Counted from the first letter of the stretch, positions 1 to 7,423 are shown. The stretch is DNA of 64,000 nucleotides from Faucicola osloensis_B (GCA_964211495.1 CAXORL010000001.1:1116001-1180000); one strand, 5' to 3'. Numbers and translations: made by a program. Notes: a model not told the origin generated them from the sequence alone.

Positions 1-286
1 TAACAACTTGATTGGCTAACAGATAAGAGAGAATTTTTAAAAAGTGTGATTTACCTGAGCCGAAAAACCCCGAAATCCAGACCCCAATCATATTGGCAAT
101 ATTTGAATCATTAGCATTAGAGTTATACGCATCAAAGAACTTTTTAAAATGGTTTTCTAGTTCACGAGTAATGACATATTCATCAAGCTCTTGAAAAATA
201 GTTGCTGTATCTCGTTGGTCAGCTTTTACTACACCGTTGATGGCTCGGTCTAACGGCTTGTAAAATAATGAACGCACATTACTCAT
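1..286 (-). CDS. brxC: BREX system P-loop protein BrxC, 5' part only
   Basis: The first 95 codons are visible; the gene runs off the left edge. BrxC is the large P-loop NTPase of type I BREX phage defence, acting with the BrxX methyltransferase and BrxZ. The N-terminus has the family hallmarks: a region reading PLDRAINGVVKAD, then EYVITREL near residue 37, then GVWISGFFGSGKSHFLK with a Walker A (GFFGSGKS) at residues 73-80. The ATG at 286 follows an AGGT ribosome-binding site. It is downstream of brxA and brxB in the canonical order brxA-brxB-brxC. The remaining BREX genes (pglX, pglZ, brxL) would lie outside the window. Confidence 0.93.
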   Translation of the reverse strand, partial: MSNVRSLFYKPLDRAINGVVKADQRDTATIFQELDEYVITRELENHFKKFFDAYNSNANDSNIANMIGVWISGFFGSGKSHFLKILSYLLANQVV

Positions 287-350
287 GATGCTACCTATTT
301 TGAATTTATTAGAGTGTATGAAATTTTCAGATATTAAATTGAAGTAAATG

Positions 351-929
351 CTATTCAGGAATCAATTTAAAGGCTCGATAATAGTTGTTACTACTTAACT
401 TATCAAATAACTGTAATGTTTGACCATCGTATTTGCCAGGATAAAACATAATTAGGGGTTTATGTCCTAATGCAGCATGTAAACTATTAAGTAAATTATG
501 GGCTCTTAGCAAAGGAAATACTGAGCCTATACCACTCATCAAGATAATATCGCTACGATTCACATCATATTGTTGTAATAAAAAAGGAACAAATTTATCC
601 ATATGCAATACAGCTTTTAGAGCTTTAAATAACGCATCATCACCCTTCATTGCTTGCATTTGGATAGATTTATCCAGTAGTTTTTTATCTTGCAAATAGG
701 CAATCACGCTATCAAATAAGTTGATATTTAATAAGCTCAAATTAGGGTGTTTTTTGGAGAGTGTTGTTCCAAGTGAATCAAGATACTCTCTAACAATTAG
801 TTCTTCTGAAGGTTTATAATCAAAAATCCAAAATCCTATCTCATTGCCTAGCCCTTGATTGCTCAAAAACTCATTCGTTGTGATGTTTTCTAGAATTAAA
901 TTAAGACGTTGATAAATATCTTGTGGCAT
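351..929 (-). CDS. brxB: BREX protein BrxB (DUF1788 family)
   Basis: About 192 residues, the usual BrxB size. BrxB is a small conserved BREX component of unknown biochemical role that is needed for phage defence in characterised type I systems. Family-like features are an N-terminal LSNQGLGNEIGFWIFDY stretch, a central ILMSGIGSVFPLLRAH segment and a C-terminal LIMFYPGKYDG motif. I place the start at the ATG at 929 because the N-terminus then begins shortly before the conserved helix. An in-frame TTG at 950 would add seven residues but has no ribosome-binding site. It lies between brxA and brxC on the same strand, with gaps of 61 and 64 bp, so the three are probably one operon. Confidence 0.93.
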   Translation of the reverse strand: MPQDIYQRLNLILENITTNEFLSNQGLGNEIGFWIFDYKPSEELIVREYLDSLGTTLSKKHPNLSLLNINLFDSVIAYLQDKKLLDKSIQMQAMKGDDALFKALKAVLHMDKFVPFLLQQYDVNRSDIILMSGIGSVFPLLRAHNLLNSLHAALGHKPLIMFYPGKYDGQTLQLFDKLSSNNYYRAFKLIPE

Positions 930-990
930 GGCAAATCCATTGATTGTCAAATTTAGGAATAAAGTTAGTATCAGAGTTCAAGATATATCA

Positions 991-1599
991 TTAAGCAACA
1001 AGCGACACTTGCATACATTTTAATAAACGATATTGTTCATGTTTTTCGAGTAACTGAACCAGTTCTGGATGAATTAGAACTTTTTGTAGCGTCAACGTTT
1101 TGCTATCTTTTATGAAGCCCATTTCAGCCAATACTCTATATAAAACCTCACGGATTTTATCTTTACTTGAGTCTTTAAGCTCATCGAATAATGGGTCTTT
1201 AATACCTTGCTCAACTACAAAATCTCGCCAAACCGAACGAGATAGTTCTCTATATTTTAGTAAATAGGCATCAGAAAGTACTCGCTCTATAAACTCAACG
1301 AAGATTAAATTGCTTTGTAAAATACCATAAAATGCCACTTGTCTCGCCAGTTCTTCATCACCTTCTACTAATAATTGTAGAAAATCTGGCGATAAGTCTG
1401 AATAACGTTTTTTTAATGTTGAGATATTGCGTTTAATGGTTGATACCGTATTTTTTTGAAACGCATTATCAAGAATAAGGGTTCGCTCCCAAACTTCGTC
1501 ATTCGCATTATCTAATAATAATTTGGCGATAATACGGCTCTCTCTTGCCATCAACGAGCCACCAAGCAGATTACCGATGTAAATTGATTTTTCTGACAA
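991..1599 (-). CDS. brxA: BREX protein BrxA (DUF1819 family)
   Basis: 202 residues, typical for BrxA, a small helical DNA-binding protein that opens type I BREX operons. The N-terminus has the family pattern LLGGSLMARESRIIAKLLLD, and the C-terminal half is helical (REVLYRVLAEMGFI). The start is a TTG at 1599, supported by an AGGAG eight bases upstream; no good ATG fits. It is first in the brxA-brxB-brxC operon, and a TATAAT box lies about 35 bp upstream. The presence of BrxA, BrxB and BrxC in order makes the BREX call firm even though most of the system is off the window. Confidence 0.94.
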   Translation of the reverse strand: MSEKSIYIGNLLGGSLMARESRIIAKLLLDNANDEVWERTLILDNAFQKNTVSTIKRNISTLKKRYSDLSPDFLQLLVEGDEELARQVAFYGILQSNLIFVEFIERVLSDAYLLKYRELSRSVWRDFVVEQGIKDPLFDELKDSSKDKIREVLYRVLAEMGFIKDSKTLTLQKVLIHPELVQLLEKHEQYRLLKCMQVSLVA

Positions 1600-1632
1600 A
1601 CTTAATACTCCTAATCCACTTTAGCTAGCCAT

Positions 1633-1661
1633 ATTATAGTAATGTTCATTAGGATTAGCTA
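1633..1661 (-). promoter_or_regulatory. Candidate BREX operon promoter
   Basis: On the minus strand a perfect TATAAT (1633-1638) lies 17 bp from a weak -35 (TAGCTA, 1656-1661). The predicted start is about 27 nt before the brxA TTG codon. The -10 is good and the -35 is poor, so either an activator or a different promoter is possible. Confidence 0.4.
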
Positions 1662-1995
1662 TGAATTAGCTTGATATAGATTTTAAAGAAATTAGGTTTT
1701 GTAGGTTTTGTAGGTTTATTTGTCAGCAGAAATAAAATTTTTGATAGATAGCAATACTCCAAAACTTAAAATCCTAATTTGAAAATTCAAAGATGATTAA
1801 GTAAGTGAACATTTTAAATGACAATTTAATCTTTTGTTAATATCGATTTTCTAATTCATACTCATTTTGTATGTTAAGTAATTGGATAATTTTAAACCGT
1901 TCATGGTAAACTTGTTGAACCTTGAACCGTAATGACACCTACTCTTCAACATACTCGGTACAAACGCTAAACCATACTTAACTTCTCCTGATGTA
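1662..1995. other. AT-rich spacer between BREX promoter and IS element
   Basis: About 330 bp of AT-rich DNA without a supportable gene. It holds a tandem TAGGTTTTG repeat (see 1694-1720) and otherwise nothing I recognise. It may contain BREX upstream control sequence or remnants of an older insertion. Confidence 0.5.
1694..1720. repeat. Left copy of a 27-bp inverted repeat (tandem TAGGTTTTG)
   Basis: A 9-bp unit TAGGTTTTG is repeated nearly three times. Its reverse complement matches 3614-3640 at 24 of 27 positions by eye. The two copies bracket the whole decayed-IS block between the BREX genes and the DUF3987 gene. Confidence 0.6.
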
Positions 1996-2044
1996 TGCTG
2001 AAAAAAACGGACAAAAATATTTGGTAAATTAGAATCCTAAACAG

Positions 2045-2329
2045 GTGTTTACCATGAGTAAGAAAAGAGTAGAATACAGCGACACATTCAAAGCCGAAGC
2101 CATTGCCAAAATCAAAGAAAATAACGGCAACATCAGTCAAACCGCTAAGGATCTCGGAATACCCATGAACACACTAGCAAACTGGCACAGGAAAGCTGAA
2201 AGTGGTGTACTTGCAGGCACCCAAAATTACAATTCTGAACTCATAGCCGCCTTGGATGAAATTAAAGACCTAAAAAAACAACTAAAAATCGCCCAAGAGG
2301 AACGAGAAATCCTAAATGAGAAGGGATAA
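2045..2329 (+). CDS. IS3-family transposase OrfA (helix-turn-helix protein)
   Basis: 94 residues. The N-terminal HTH_Tnp_1-type domain (YSDTFKAEAIAKIKE then SQTAKDLGIPMNTLANWHRK) binds the IS ends. A leucine-zipper-like helix follows (LDEIKDLKKQLKIAQEEREIL). In IS3 elements OrfA and OrfB are normally joined by a -1 frameshift. Here the OrfA TAA (2327-2329) is in the same frame as the downstream OrfB segment, because a palindromic insertion sits at the junction. The natural C-terminus after EREIL therefore seems to have been replaced. It could still be translated, but the element cannot be autonomous. Confidence 0.8.
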   Translation: MFTMSKKRVEYSDTFKAEAIAKIKENNGNISQTAKDLGIPMNTLANWHRKAESGVLAGTQNYNSELIAALDEIKDLKKQLKIAQEEREILNEKG

Positions 2330-2374
2330 GCAAAGCACTGCTTTGCCCCGACGCAAGGCGAGAGCTATACTCGA
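2330..2374 (-). repeat. Palindromic insertion element, copy 1
   Basis: Begins with the palindrome GCAAAGCACTGCTTTGC (2330-2346; 7-bp arms, 3-nt loop). Read on the minus strand, the 45 bp match 3071-3115 at about 37 of 45 positions. It sits exactly at the OrfA-OrfB junction of the IS3 element, where related elements have continuous coding sequence. Confidence 0.7.
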
Positions 2375-2780
2375 GTACCAATAGCCAAGTACGCCTTTAT
2401 GCAGGAGCATCGCTTAAGCTACTCTGTACAACGCATGGCAAGGTTATTTAAAGTCAGCCTATCAGGCTATTACGACTGGCTAAATCGAGGCATCAGCAAG
2501 CGAAAACCGCACTACAACCGCTATGAGTTACTAGTCAAATCCGCTCACATGGATACACAGCAAAGCTATGGGCATGAACGCTTGCATCAGCATTTAACCA
2601 GTCAAGGGCACGACATCAGCCTGTACATAGTGCGACAAATTAAACAAGAACATTGTATTTACTGCAAACGCCACAGGCGATTTAAAACGACTACTGATTC
2701 AAATCATAATAAGCCTATCTATCCAAATTTGTTAGAACAGCAATTTGATGTGACAGCACCCAATATCGAAAAGATTCTTG

Positions 2781-2798
2781 CTGAGCAGTGCTCCTCAG
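2781..2798. repeat. Short palindromic insertion, copy 2
   Basis: CTGAGCAGTGCTCCTCAG is an imperfect palindrome carrying the same AGCAGTGCT core. It interrupts the transposase core just before SDITYIW, where family members normally read a few residues ending in a Trp-Val. The extra DNA probably spans about 2767-2796. Confidence 0.5.
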
Positions 2799-3070
2799 GT
2801 CAGTGATATTACTTACATTTGGGCTAATGAAGGCTGGGTATACTTGGCAGCGGTCAAAGACATGTCTAGCAAAGAGATTGTGGGATATGCTCTAAATAAG
2901 CGTATGACCGCCGATTTGGTTTGCCAAGCACTAAGCAACGCTATCAAATACAAACGCCCTGCTCGAGGCTTGATTGTGCATTCTGATAGAGGTAGCCAAT
3001 ATTGTAGCCATCAATACCGCCAAATCGTTCAAAAGCATGGCTTAGCTGGCTCTATGAGTCGAAAGGGTGC

Positions 3071-3115
3071 TCAGGCATAGCTTTCGCCTTGCACTCGGGC
3101 AAAGCAGTGCTTTGC
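3071..3115 (+). repeat. Palindromic insertion element, copy 3
   Basis: Ends in GCAAAGCAGTGCTTTGC (3099-3115) and is the inverted counterpart of copy 1. It splits the conserved transposase stretch between RKG and YDNAP. The total extra DNA is about 60 bp (3069-3128), which introduces a stop. Confidence 0.7.
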
Positions 3116-3166
3116 TATTCCTCGTTCATGCTACGATAATGCTCCGATTGAGAGTTTCTTGGGTGA

Positions 3167-3179
3167 GAAGCACTGCTTC
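3167..3179. repeat. Short palindromic insertion, copy 4
   Basis: GAAGCACTGCTTC, with the same AGCACTGCT core, lies after the catalytic Glu (SFLGE). It adds a few codons (about EKHCFAR) without breaking the frame. Confidence 0.45.
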
Positions 3180-3388
3180 GCAAGAAAGAGTGAAATGGTT
3201 TATCACAAAGCCTACGAAACTCGAGAGGACGCCATTAAAGATGTGGTTTGATATATTGAGATTTTTTTATAATCGTCAACGGATACAAAAAGGGTTAGGA
3301 TTCAAGTCGCCTGCGGGGGTTTCCAAGACTTTTACCGTCAGGCTGCCTGACATAATCTACCAAGTATTTTTCTCCGTTGTTGACAGCA

Positions 3389-3502
3389 GAGGTCATGTTC
3401 GGCAATGTTTTCTTCTCGGGCAAGCTGAGCGATACTGCTTAGATTCGGTGATAGTAGTTTGTTTAGTATTACTTGTTTGCGTTCTTCACTGTATTGTGCC
3501 AT
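3389..3502 (-). pseudogene. Fragment of a second transposase OrfA
   Basis: An ATG at 3502 with a strong AAAAGGAG ribosome-binding site opens a frame MAQYSEERKQVILNKLLS, followed by SIAQLAREENIAEH. This looks like the N-terminal helix-turn-helix of an IS-encoded OrfA from a different element. After about 38 codons it runs into the right end of the IS3 element and the similarity stops. The rest of the gene is not found on the far side of the IS3 copy, so it was lost by deletion. The sequence upstream (about 3503-3575) is probably the remaining end of that element. Confidence 0.6.
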
Positions 3503-3584
3503 GGTTGTCTCCTTTTCCCCCATTTAGGTTGTTTAGGTGGGGTGACAACTATTCTGACAGTGGGGGCAACCCTACAATTTAAAA

Positions 3585-3608
3585 AGGATTATATTTTCTT
3601 ATAATCCT
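3585..3608. terminator. Hairpin downstream of the DUF3987 gene
   Basis: AGGATTATA and TATAATCCT form a perfect 9-bp stem with a 6-nt loop, 25 bp past the DUF3987 stop codon. An A/T-rich tract (AATTTAAAA, 3577-3584) lies beyond it on the minus-strand reading. It is a plausible but AT-rich, weak terminator. Confidence 0.4.
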
Positions 3609-3613
3609 ATATT

Positions 3614-3640
3614 ATTAAGCCTACAAAACCTACTAAACCT
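3614..3640. repeat. Right copy of a 27-bp inverted repeat
   Basis: Contains CCTACAAAACCTAC and matches the reverse complement of 1694-1720 at 24 of 27 positions. It overlaps the last codons and TAG stop of the DUF3987 gene. Confidence 0.6.
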
Positions 3641-5954
3641 TGGGAACTTTTTTTAGAAACTGCCTAACTTTTGGATTAACATAAAACTTCTCACTAGGTC
3701 TGCCTCCGTTTGGTGTAGTGGTAACTACATCAAATCTTAGCCATTTATGCTCACACAATACATCTATAGCAGTTTGGATATCTTTCCCATCTGTTAAACC
3801 TTTCCAACCTTTTTGAGCAATCTGTCTAGCTGTAAAGCCATCTTTTATCCAATCGGTAGCAGCATTGGCGTCATGCTTTTCCATCATTTTCAATAATCTA
3901 CTCGATAGAATCAACCCTTTTAATGCTGCGTTGTCGGTTACTACACTATAAATTCGATTCATGTGGCTTTCTAACATCTCAGCAAATTTGATTGCTGCCT
4001 GAAGTGCAGTCTTGCTAACGCCACCCATGTTCTGGTTAAACTCAATACAATCAACTAGATGAAATATTAACGCCAGTGATGGGACTGTTTTTCCATACTT
4101 GCCTAAATGTTCAGCAATGATATTTAAGCCTCTATCTTCAGCGAGATACATTTTTTGTTGCAGATCATCTTGCCAGCGGTCAAAAAGTTCGTAAGCATCT
4201 TCTCTAAATCGAAAGTAAGGACGGCTTGTAAATTCATCAGGGGCATTTGCACCTAATTTGAGCAAGTCGCCTATTTCTAGTTTGTCGATACGTTCAAAAA
4301 GTGCATAGACTTCCTCTCGTATGCCTTTATTTGGTGTTAGGTCCTTACCCTTTCCACGTATTGGGTCAGGTTGCACCATTAACTGAAAACGCTGCAATAA
4401 TCCATCGTTGCTGTAGCTCTGTGTCATTTTCTCAAGATATTTTGTAAGATTGTCAGGTTGTGTGGTGCCAATAACAGATAGACATAGATTCTCAACAGTA
4501 AAAGAACCACGACCAATTCGATCTATTGCTTTGCTACCTTTACCGTTAAAACACTCCAAATAAAAATTGCGTTCTTCCGCATTGCCTTGCTGATCTAATC
4601 TCCCCAAAAACCCAGCCAATTCATCTTGCTTTAATAATAAGCCATTCGGATTTTGGTTTAATAACTCGCCTAATTTTTCAGGTGTAGAGTCGTCCACGAT
4701 ATACCGCCGCATTGATGGATAAGCATTTTCGTCCTCTTTACTATCGGCGATAAGTTCGGCTTTTTGCTGTAGCTCTCTTTCAGCTTTCTCTTTTTCGTCG
4801 TCATCGTCAATCGTTGCTACTAATTTGGTTAAGCTTTTAAGATCAGATTCTGCTAGTTTGCCCTTTTCTTTGCTGATAATTTTTTTAATTTCATACGCCT
4901 TTTTTGCTGATTCATGGTTAATTTTGGCTTTATGGACTAGATTGCCAATAGGTTTGGTAGCGGCATCTAATGATGGACTTTTTCTGCTTGATGGATTACC
5001 AATAATAATCCCCCAAAGGTTCGGAATAACTTCCCAATCGTTCTTCATATGTGGAAATATGCTAACTTTAGTGCCAATGACACTCGACAGTGAAACAACT
5101 AAGGGAATTGCGTTAAATTCTAACGGGGTATTTAATCGATCTGAATTGTCCACTACATAATCAAATAGCTGCTTCGGCATCATTTCGCTTGTTAATGACT
5201 TAATCGTGGGCGATGTATGAATAATAGGTAGGGGATTTTCCCACTGATATCCTCCTAATCGGCGTATTAGCGTTTCCTTATCGCTAAGCAGTTCATGCCA
5301 TGATAAAAAGTTGCTAGGTGTATAATTCGGCTCGCCGTTCTCATCTGTATCATCTACAATGTTTGATTTGACTAAAGTAATGCTGCCTCTAGTATTGTGC
5401 AGTTTTAATTCTTTTTGTAGCTGGTAGAAATTATTATTATTGCAATAAAAATTGACATCATGGCTTTGTGCATAGTGCTTCAGCATACGACTAAGATATT
5501 TAGGCTCAGGACTCACTATTATTTGAGCATTGATATCTGCTGCGTTCAACCACAAGTAAAAATTTATTGCTGACTCTAAATCTGAAAATGCAAACATTTC
5601 GCCAGCCTCATCACCAAAAGTGATAGCTTCACCCGTATAGCTTAACGGCATTGTCCAACGATCTTCTTTATAACACAATAGACTAGTTATTTTGCCATTT
5701 GCTGAGTATAAAGCTATACCTATGCTACCTATCACTTCAAGATAATCACCATCAGCCAGTAAGATATTACTATCTAAATTTAGCACATCTCGTTCATATA
5801 AAATGGGATTGTATTTTTGACTGTAAATAAGTAAAGTAGATAACGGTTCTGGTAGTTTACTTGAATCTGTAATTGAATCAAATTTTGATAAATATGTTTC
5901 TAAATCAGTTATATCTGGCGGGATATAGCTGATTTTTGATTTTAAATCATCCAT
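3633..5954 (-). CDS. DUF3987 (YfjI-like) primase/helicase-like protein of a mobile island
   Basis: 773 residues. The C-terminal two thirds (about 250-740) is a DUF3987 domain of the kind found in phage satellites and integrative islands, with a degenerate P-loop GNPSSRKSPSL at 319-329 and a downstream LLLKQDELAGFLG segment typical of the family. The first 200 residues have a toprim-like look (SNGKITSLLCY, then SDLESAINFYLWL, then NFYCNN), suggesting a primase-helicase for replication of the excised element. The start at 5954 follows GGGGAG, and the gene lies 6 bp after the AlpA-like ORF, so the two are coupled. Exact biochemical function is not shown. Confidence 0.82.
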   Translation of the reverse strand: MDDLKSKISYIPPDITDLETYLSKFDSITDSSKLPEPLSTLLIYSQKYNPILYERDVLNLDSNILLADGDYLEVIGSIGIALYSANGKITSLLCYKEDRWTMPLSYTGEAITFGDEAGEMFAFSDLESAINFYLWLNAADINAQIIVSPEPKYLSRMLKHYAQSHDVNFYCNNNNFYQLQKELKLHNTRGSITLVKSNIVDDTDENGEPNYTPSNFLSWHELLSDKETLIRRLGGYQWENPLPIIHTSPTIKSLTSEMMPKQLFDYVVDNSDRLNTPLEFNAIPLVVSLSSVIGTKVSIFPHMKNDWEVIPNLWGIIIGNPSSRKSPSLDAATKPIGNLVHKAKINHESAKKAYEIKKIISKEKGKLAESDLKSLTKLVATIDDDDEKEKAERELQQKAELIADSKEDENAYPSMRRYIVDDSTPEKLGELLNQNPNGLLLKQDELAGFLGRLDQQGNAEERNFYLECFNGKGSKAIDRIGRGSFTVENLCLSVIGTTQPDNLTKYLEKMTQSYSNDGLLQRFQLMVQPDPIRGKGKDLTPNKGIREEVYALFERIDKLEIGDLLKLGANAPDEFTSRPYFRFREDAYELFDRWQDDLQQKMYLAEDRGLNIIAEHLGKYGKTVPSLALIFHLVDCIEFNQNMGGVSKTALQAAIKFAEMLESHMNRIYSVVTDNAALKGLILSSRLLKMMEKHDANAATDWIKDGFTARQIAQKGWKGLTDGKDIQTAIDVLCEHKWLRFDVVTTTPNGGRPSEKFYVNPKVRQFLKKVPKV

Positions 5955-5960
5955 GTTTAA

Positions 5961-6245
5961 CTACTCCCCTTCTTGTTCAAGGTTAGTAGTTTGAACAATC
6001 CATTGATTGATATCAGATGCAAGCCAAAGGCTGGCTCTTCCAACTTTCACTGGAGCAGGAAATTTTCCACAATTAATAAGATGGTAAATATGTTTAGAAG
6101 AAAAGCCTACAATTCCACGTTTAGCTGGTTTAGCTGGAATCAAACATTTTTTCCCTGTCTTATCCACTTTAAATTTTTCAGATCGGGCTGGTGTATTGGC
6201 TAAGTCAGCCATTCTCAAAAATTGATCTTTTACATAATTATTCAA
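5961..6245 (-). CDS. AlpA-like regulator/excisionase (MerR-type HTH)
   Basis: 94 residues with a C-terminal AlpA/Xis-type winged helix: GFSSKHIYHLINCGKFPAPVKVGRASLWLASDI and an INQWI ending. AlpA proteins activate integrase expression or assist excision in P4-like elements. It has a longer, basic N-terminal extension (about 40 residues) than usual. A TTG start at 6245 is favoured by GGAG eight bases upstream; an in-frame ATG at 6212 is the alternative. The gene is coupled to the DUF3987 gene and preceded by a spacer with two perfect inverted repeats that could be its operator. Confidence 0.8.
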   Translation of the reverse strand: MNNYVKDQFLRMADLANTPARSEKFKVDKTGKKCLIPAKPAKRGIVGFSSKHIYHLINCGKFPAPVKVGRASLWLASDINQWIVQTTNLEQEGE

Positions 6246-6275
6246 GGTCTTTACTCCACAGCAATTAGATAAAAT

Positions 6276-6315
6276 ACTAGTTATTGACCTTCTATCACTA
6301 TTGGTTATAACTAGT
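6276..6315. repeat. Inverted repeat upstream of the AlpA-like gene
   Basis: ACTAGTTAT (6276-6284) and ATAACTAGT (6307-6315) are perfectly complementary with a 22-bp gap, 30-70 bp upstream of the alpA-like start. The placement suits an operator or excisionase site. Confidence 0.5.
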
Positions 6316-6354
6316 GGCTATGGGTAAATTTTAAGATTAATAAAGTTCTATATC

Positions 6355-6389
6355 ATTGCAAATTGCAAGTCCATTTAGCAATTTGCAAT
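6355..6389. repeat. Perfect 12-bp inverted repeat
   Basis: ATTGCAAATTGC (6355-6366) and GCAATTTGCAAT (6378-6389) with an 11-nt loop, just after the stop of the coiled-coil gene. No T-run follows on the minus strand, so it is a better candidate for a protein- or replication-initiator-binding site than for a classical terminator. Confidence 0.6.
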
Positions 6390-6403
6390 TCGTAGTGTGT
6401 TGA

Positions 6404-7423
6404 TTATTCTATAAATTTTTTGGCTTTCGCAAAAATACCATCGAGAGTTCTTTTTTGAAGACCTAATATCTTCAAGCCAACTATATAATTTACTAATCCA
6501 GCTTGTGTTGGTTTTTTATTAGGAATTAATTTATCTTTTTCTATAAAGGTTTCTGTATTAATGTTTTGATCTAAAAGCAACTCTCTCATAACATTTATAA
6601 GTTTGTATAATCCAGTTTCTACTGATGAATTATCTTTTAATTTCTTCAATTCATTATTTTCTTCTTCTAAAATTGCATTACTATTTCTTAAAGATACCAA
6701 CTCTTTCTGCATTTCTTCCAACCTATATTGGCTGTCTGAATTGCTTTGTTGAATTTGTTCAAATATACCTAACATTTCTTCATAATCTATACTAAAATTA
6801 TTTAAGAAATTTTCCTTTTCTCGTAATGATTCAGGCAGATTATTTTGTATATGGTCTTCCAGTTGAAGTACTGTCTCTTGAAGTTTACTTACTTTATCTT
6901 CCTCTGAAAGAATTAATATGCTTTCAAGATCACTTATTTTATTGCGTAATAGATGTATCTCTTTAAGATGATTATCTTTAATATTAGAATAACCTTCTTT
7001 TATCTTAACAATTTCATCAGATGTGTCTAAATAAAACTCATAATAAATTCTGAAATGTTTAGCTAACTCTATTACTTTTTTATCAATTGGTAATAAGTCA
7101 TTATATTTAAGATGTTCTAAATTGTTTAAATAATCAGTTCTAAAATAAGTATCAGATATTCCATTTTTTTTTGTTTTCAAATCATTAAAACTAATATCTA
7201 AGGGGGTTTTCCCCACTATATCTGTTAACGTTAATTGTACTCTAACAAAATCTCCAAGATCACTTATTTGATATGTTGGTATGTGGTTTTCTAAATACTG
7301 ATCTATGCGCAACAAAGAAACTAATGTATCTTTAGGGCTTTGTAGAGATTCTCTAGCTAAGAAGGAAACAACTTCATTAATTGATAAAAAAAATCTTTTT
7401 TCACGTTCAATTTCTTTGGACAT
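6404..7423 (-). CDS. Island-encoded coiled-coil protein of unknown function
   Basis: 339 residues; I do not recognise the family. The first 120 residues look globular (FFLSINEVVSFLARESL, then DTLVSLLRIDQYLE). Residues about 140-270 are rich in Glu, Lys, Leu and Asn with heptad-like spacing, predicting a long coiled coil. A basic C-terminus (GLQKRTLDGIFAKAKKFIE) follows. There is no signal peptide or membrane segment. The start is the ATG at 7423, which has AGAGGT upstream; an earlier in-frame start at 7450 has none. It lies between the integrase and the replication module on the same strand, so it is probably an island maintenance or accessory protein. Confidence 0.6.
   Translation of the reverse strand: MSKEIEREKRFFLSINEVVSFLARESLQSPKDTLVSLLRIDQYLENHIPTYQISDLGDFVRVQLTLTDIVGKTPLDISFNDLKTKKNGISDTYFRTDYLNNLEHLKYNDLLPIDKKVIELAKHFRIYYEFYLDTSDEIVKIKEGYSNIKDNHLKEIHLLRNKISDLESILILSEEDKVSKLQETVLQLEDHIQNNLPESLREKENFLNNFSIDYEEMLGIFEQIQQSNSDSQYRLEEMQKELVSLRNSNAILEEENNELKKLKDNSSVETGLYKLINVMRELLLDQNINTETFIEKDKLIPNKKPTQAGLVNYIVGLKILGLQKRTLDGIFAKAKKFIE

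Larger units (their letters stand above)
2399..3350 (+). pseudogene. IS3-family transposase OrfB (DDE integrase), multiply disrupted
   Basis: The rve/DDE transposase survives as fragments. The N-terminal part is 2399-2806 (AFMQEHRLSYSVQRMARLFKVS, then the HTH_21-like region SYGHERLHQHL). The catalytic core continues at 2778-3068 with the first Asp in SDITYIW and the second in VHSDRGSQY. The Glu is in APIESFLG near 3150, and the C-terminus FQDFYRQAA stops at 3348-3350. Damage consists of palindromic insertions near 2785 and 3071-3128, a smaller in-frame one near 3170, a CGA-to-TGA-like stop near 3250 (VV-stop-YIEIF), an extra T in the run near 3265 and a further shift near 3315. All three DDE residues remain, so decay is fairly recent. 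Confidence 0.85.
1996..3388 (+). mobile_element. IS3-family insertion sequence, degenerate
   Basis: A complete but inactivated IS3-type element of 1393 bp. The two ends form imperfect terminal inverted repeats: left from 1996 and right (reverse complement) from 3388 agree at 30 of 36 positions, both starting TGCTG and sharing AAAAATA and TTGGTA blocks. Between them lie an OrfA and a broken OrfB with recognisable DDE segments. I see no matching short target duplication (GTA on the left, GAG on the right), so one flank was probably rearranged. Its right end sits inside a fragment of another transposase gene. Four short palindromic insertions have swollen and broken it. Confidence 0.8.

Noticed and set aside
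1694..1720. Possible CRISPR-like repeat upstream of BREX
   Set aside because: 9-bp units directly adjacent with no spacers.
3341..3355. GTCAGGC-T-GCCTGAC palindrome at the OrfB stop as a terminator
   Set aside because: No T-run and it lies next to the IS terminal repeat; probably IS end structure.
3067..3582. 171-codon plus-strand frame after the IS3 transposase core
   Set aside because: It crosses the end of OrfB, the terminal repeat and the neighbouring IS fragment; only short pieces in other frames make transposase sense.
4825..5160. 111-codon plus-strand frame inside the DUF3987 gene
   Set aside because: Antisense to a well-supported gene, no ribosome-binding site, no recognisable motif.
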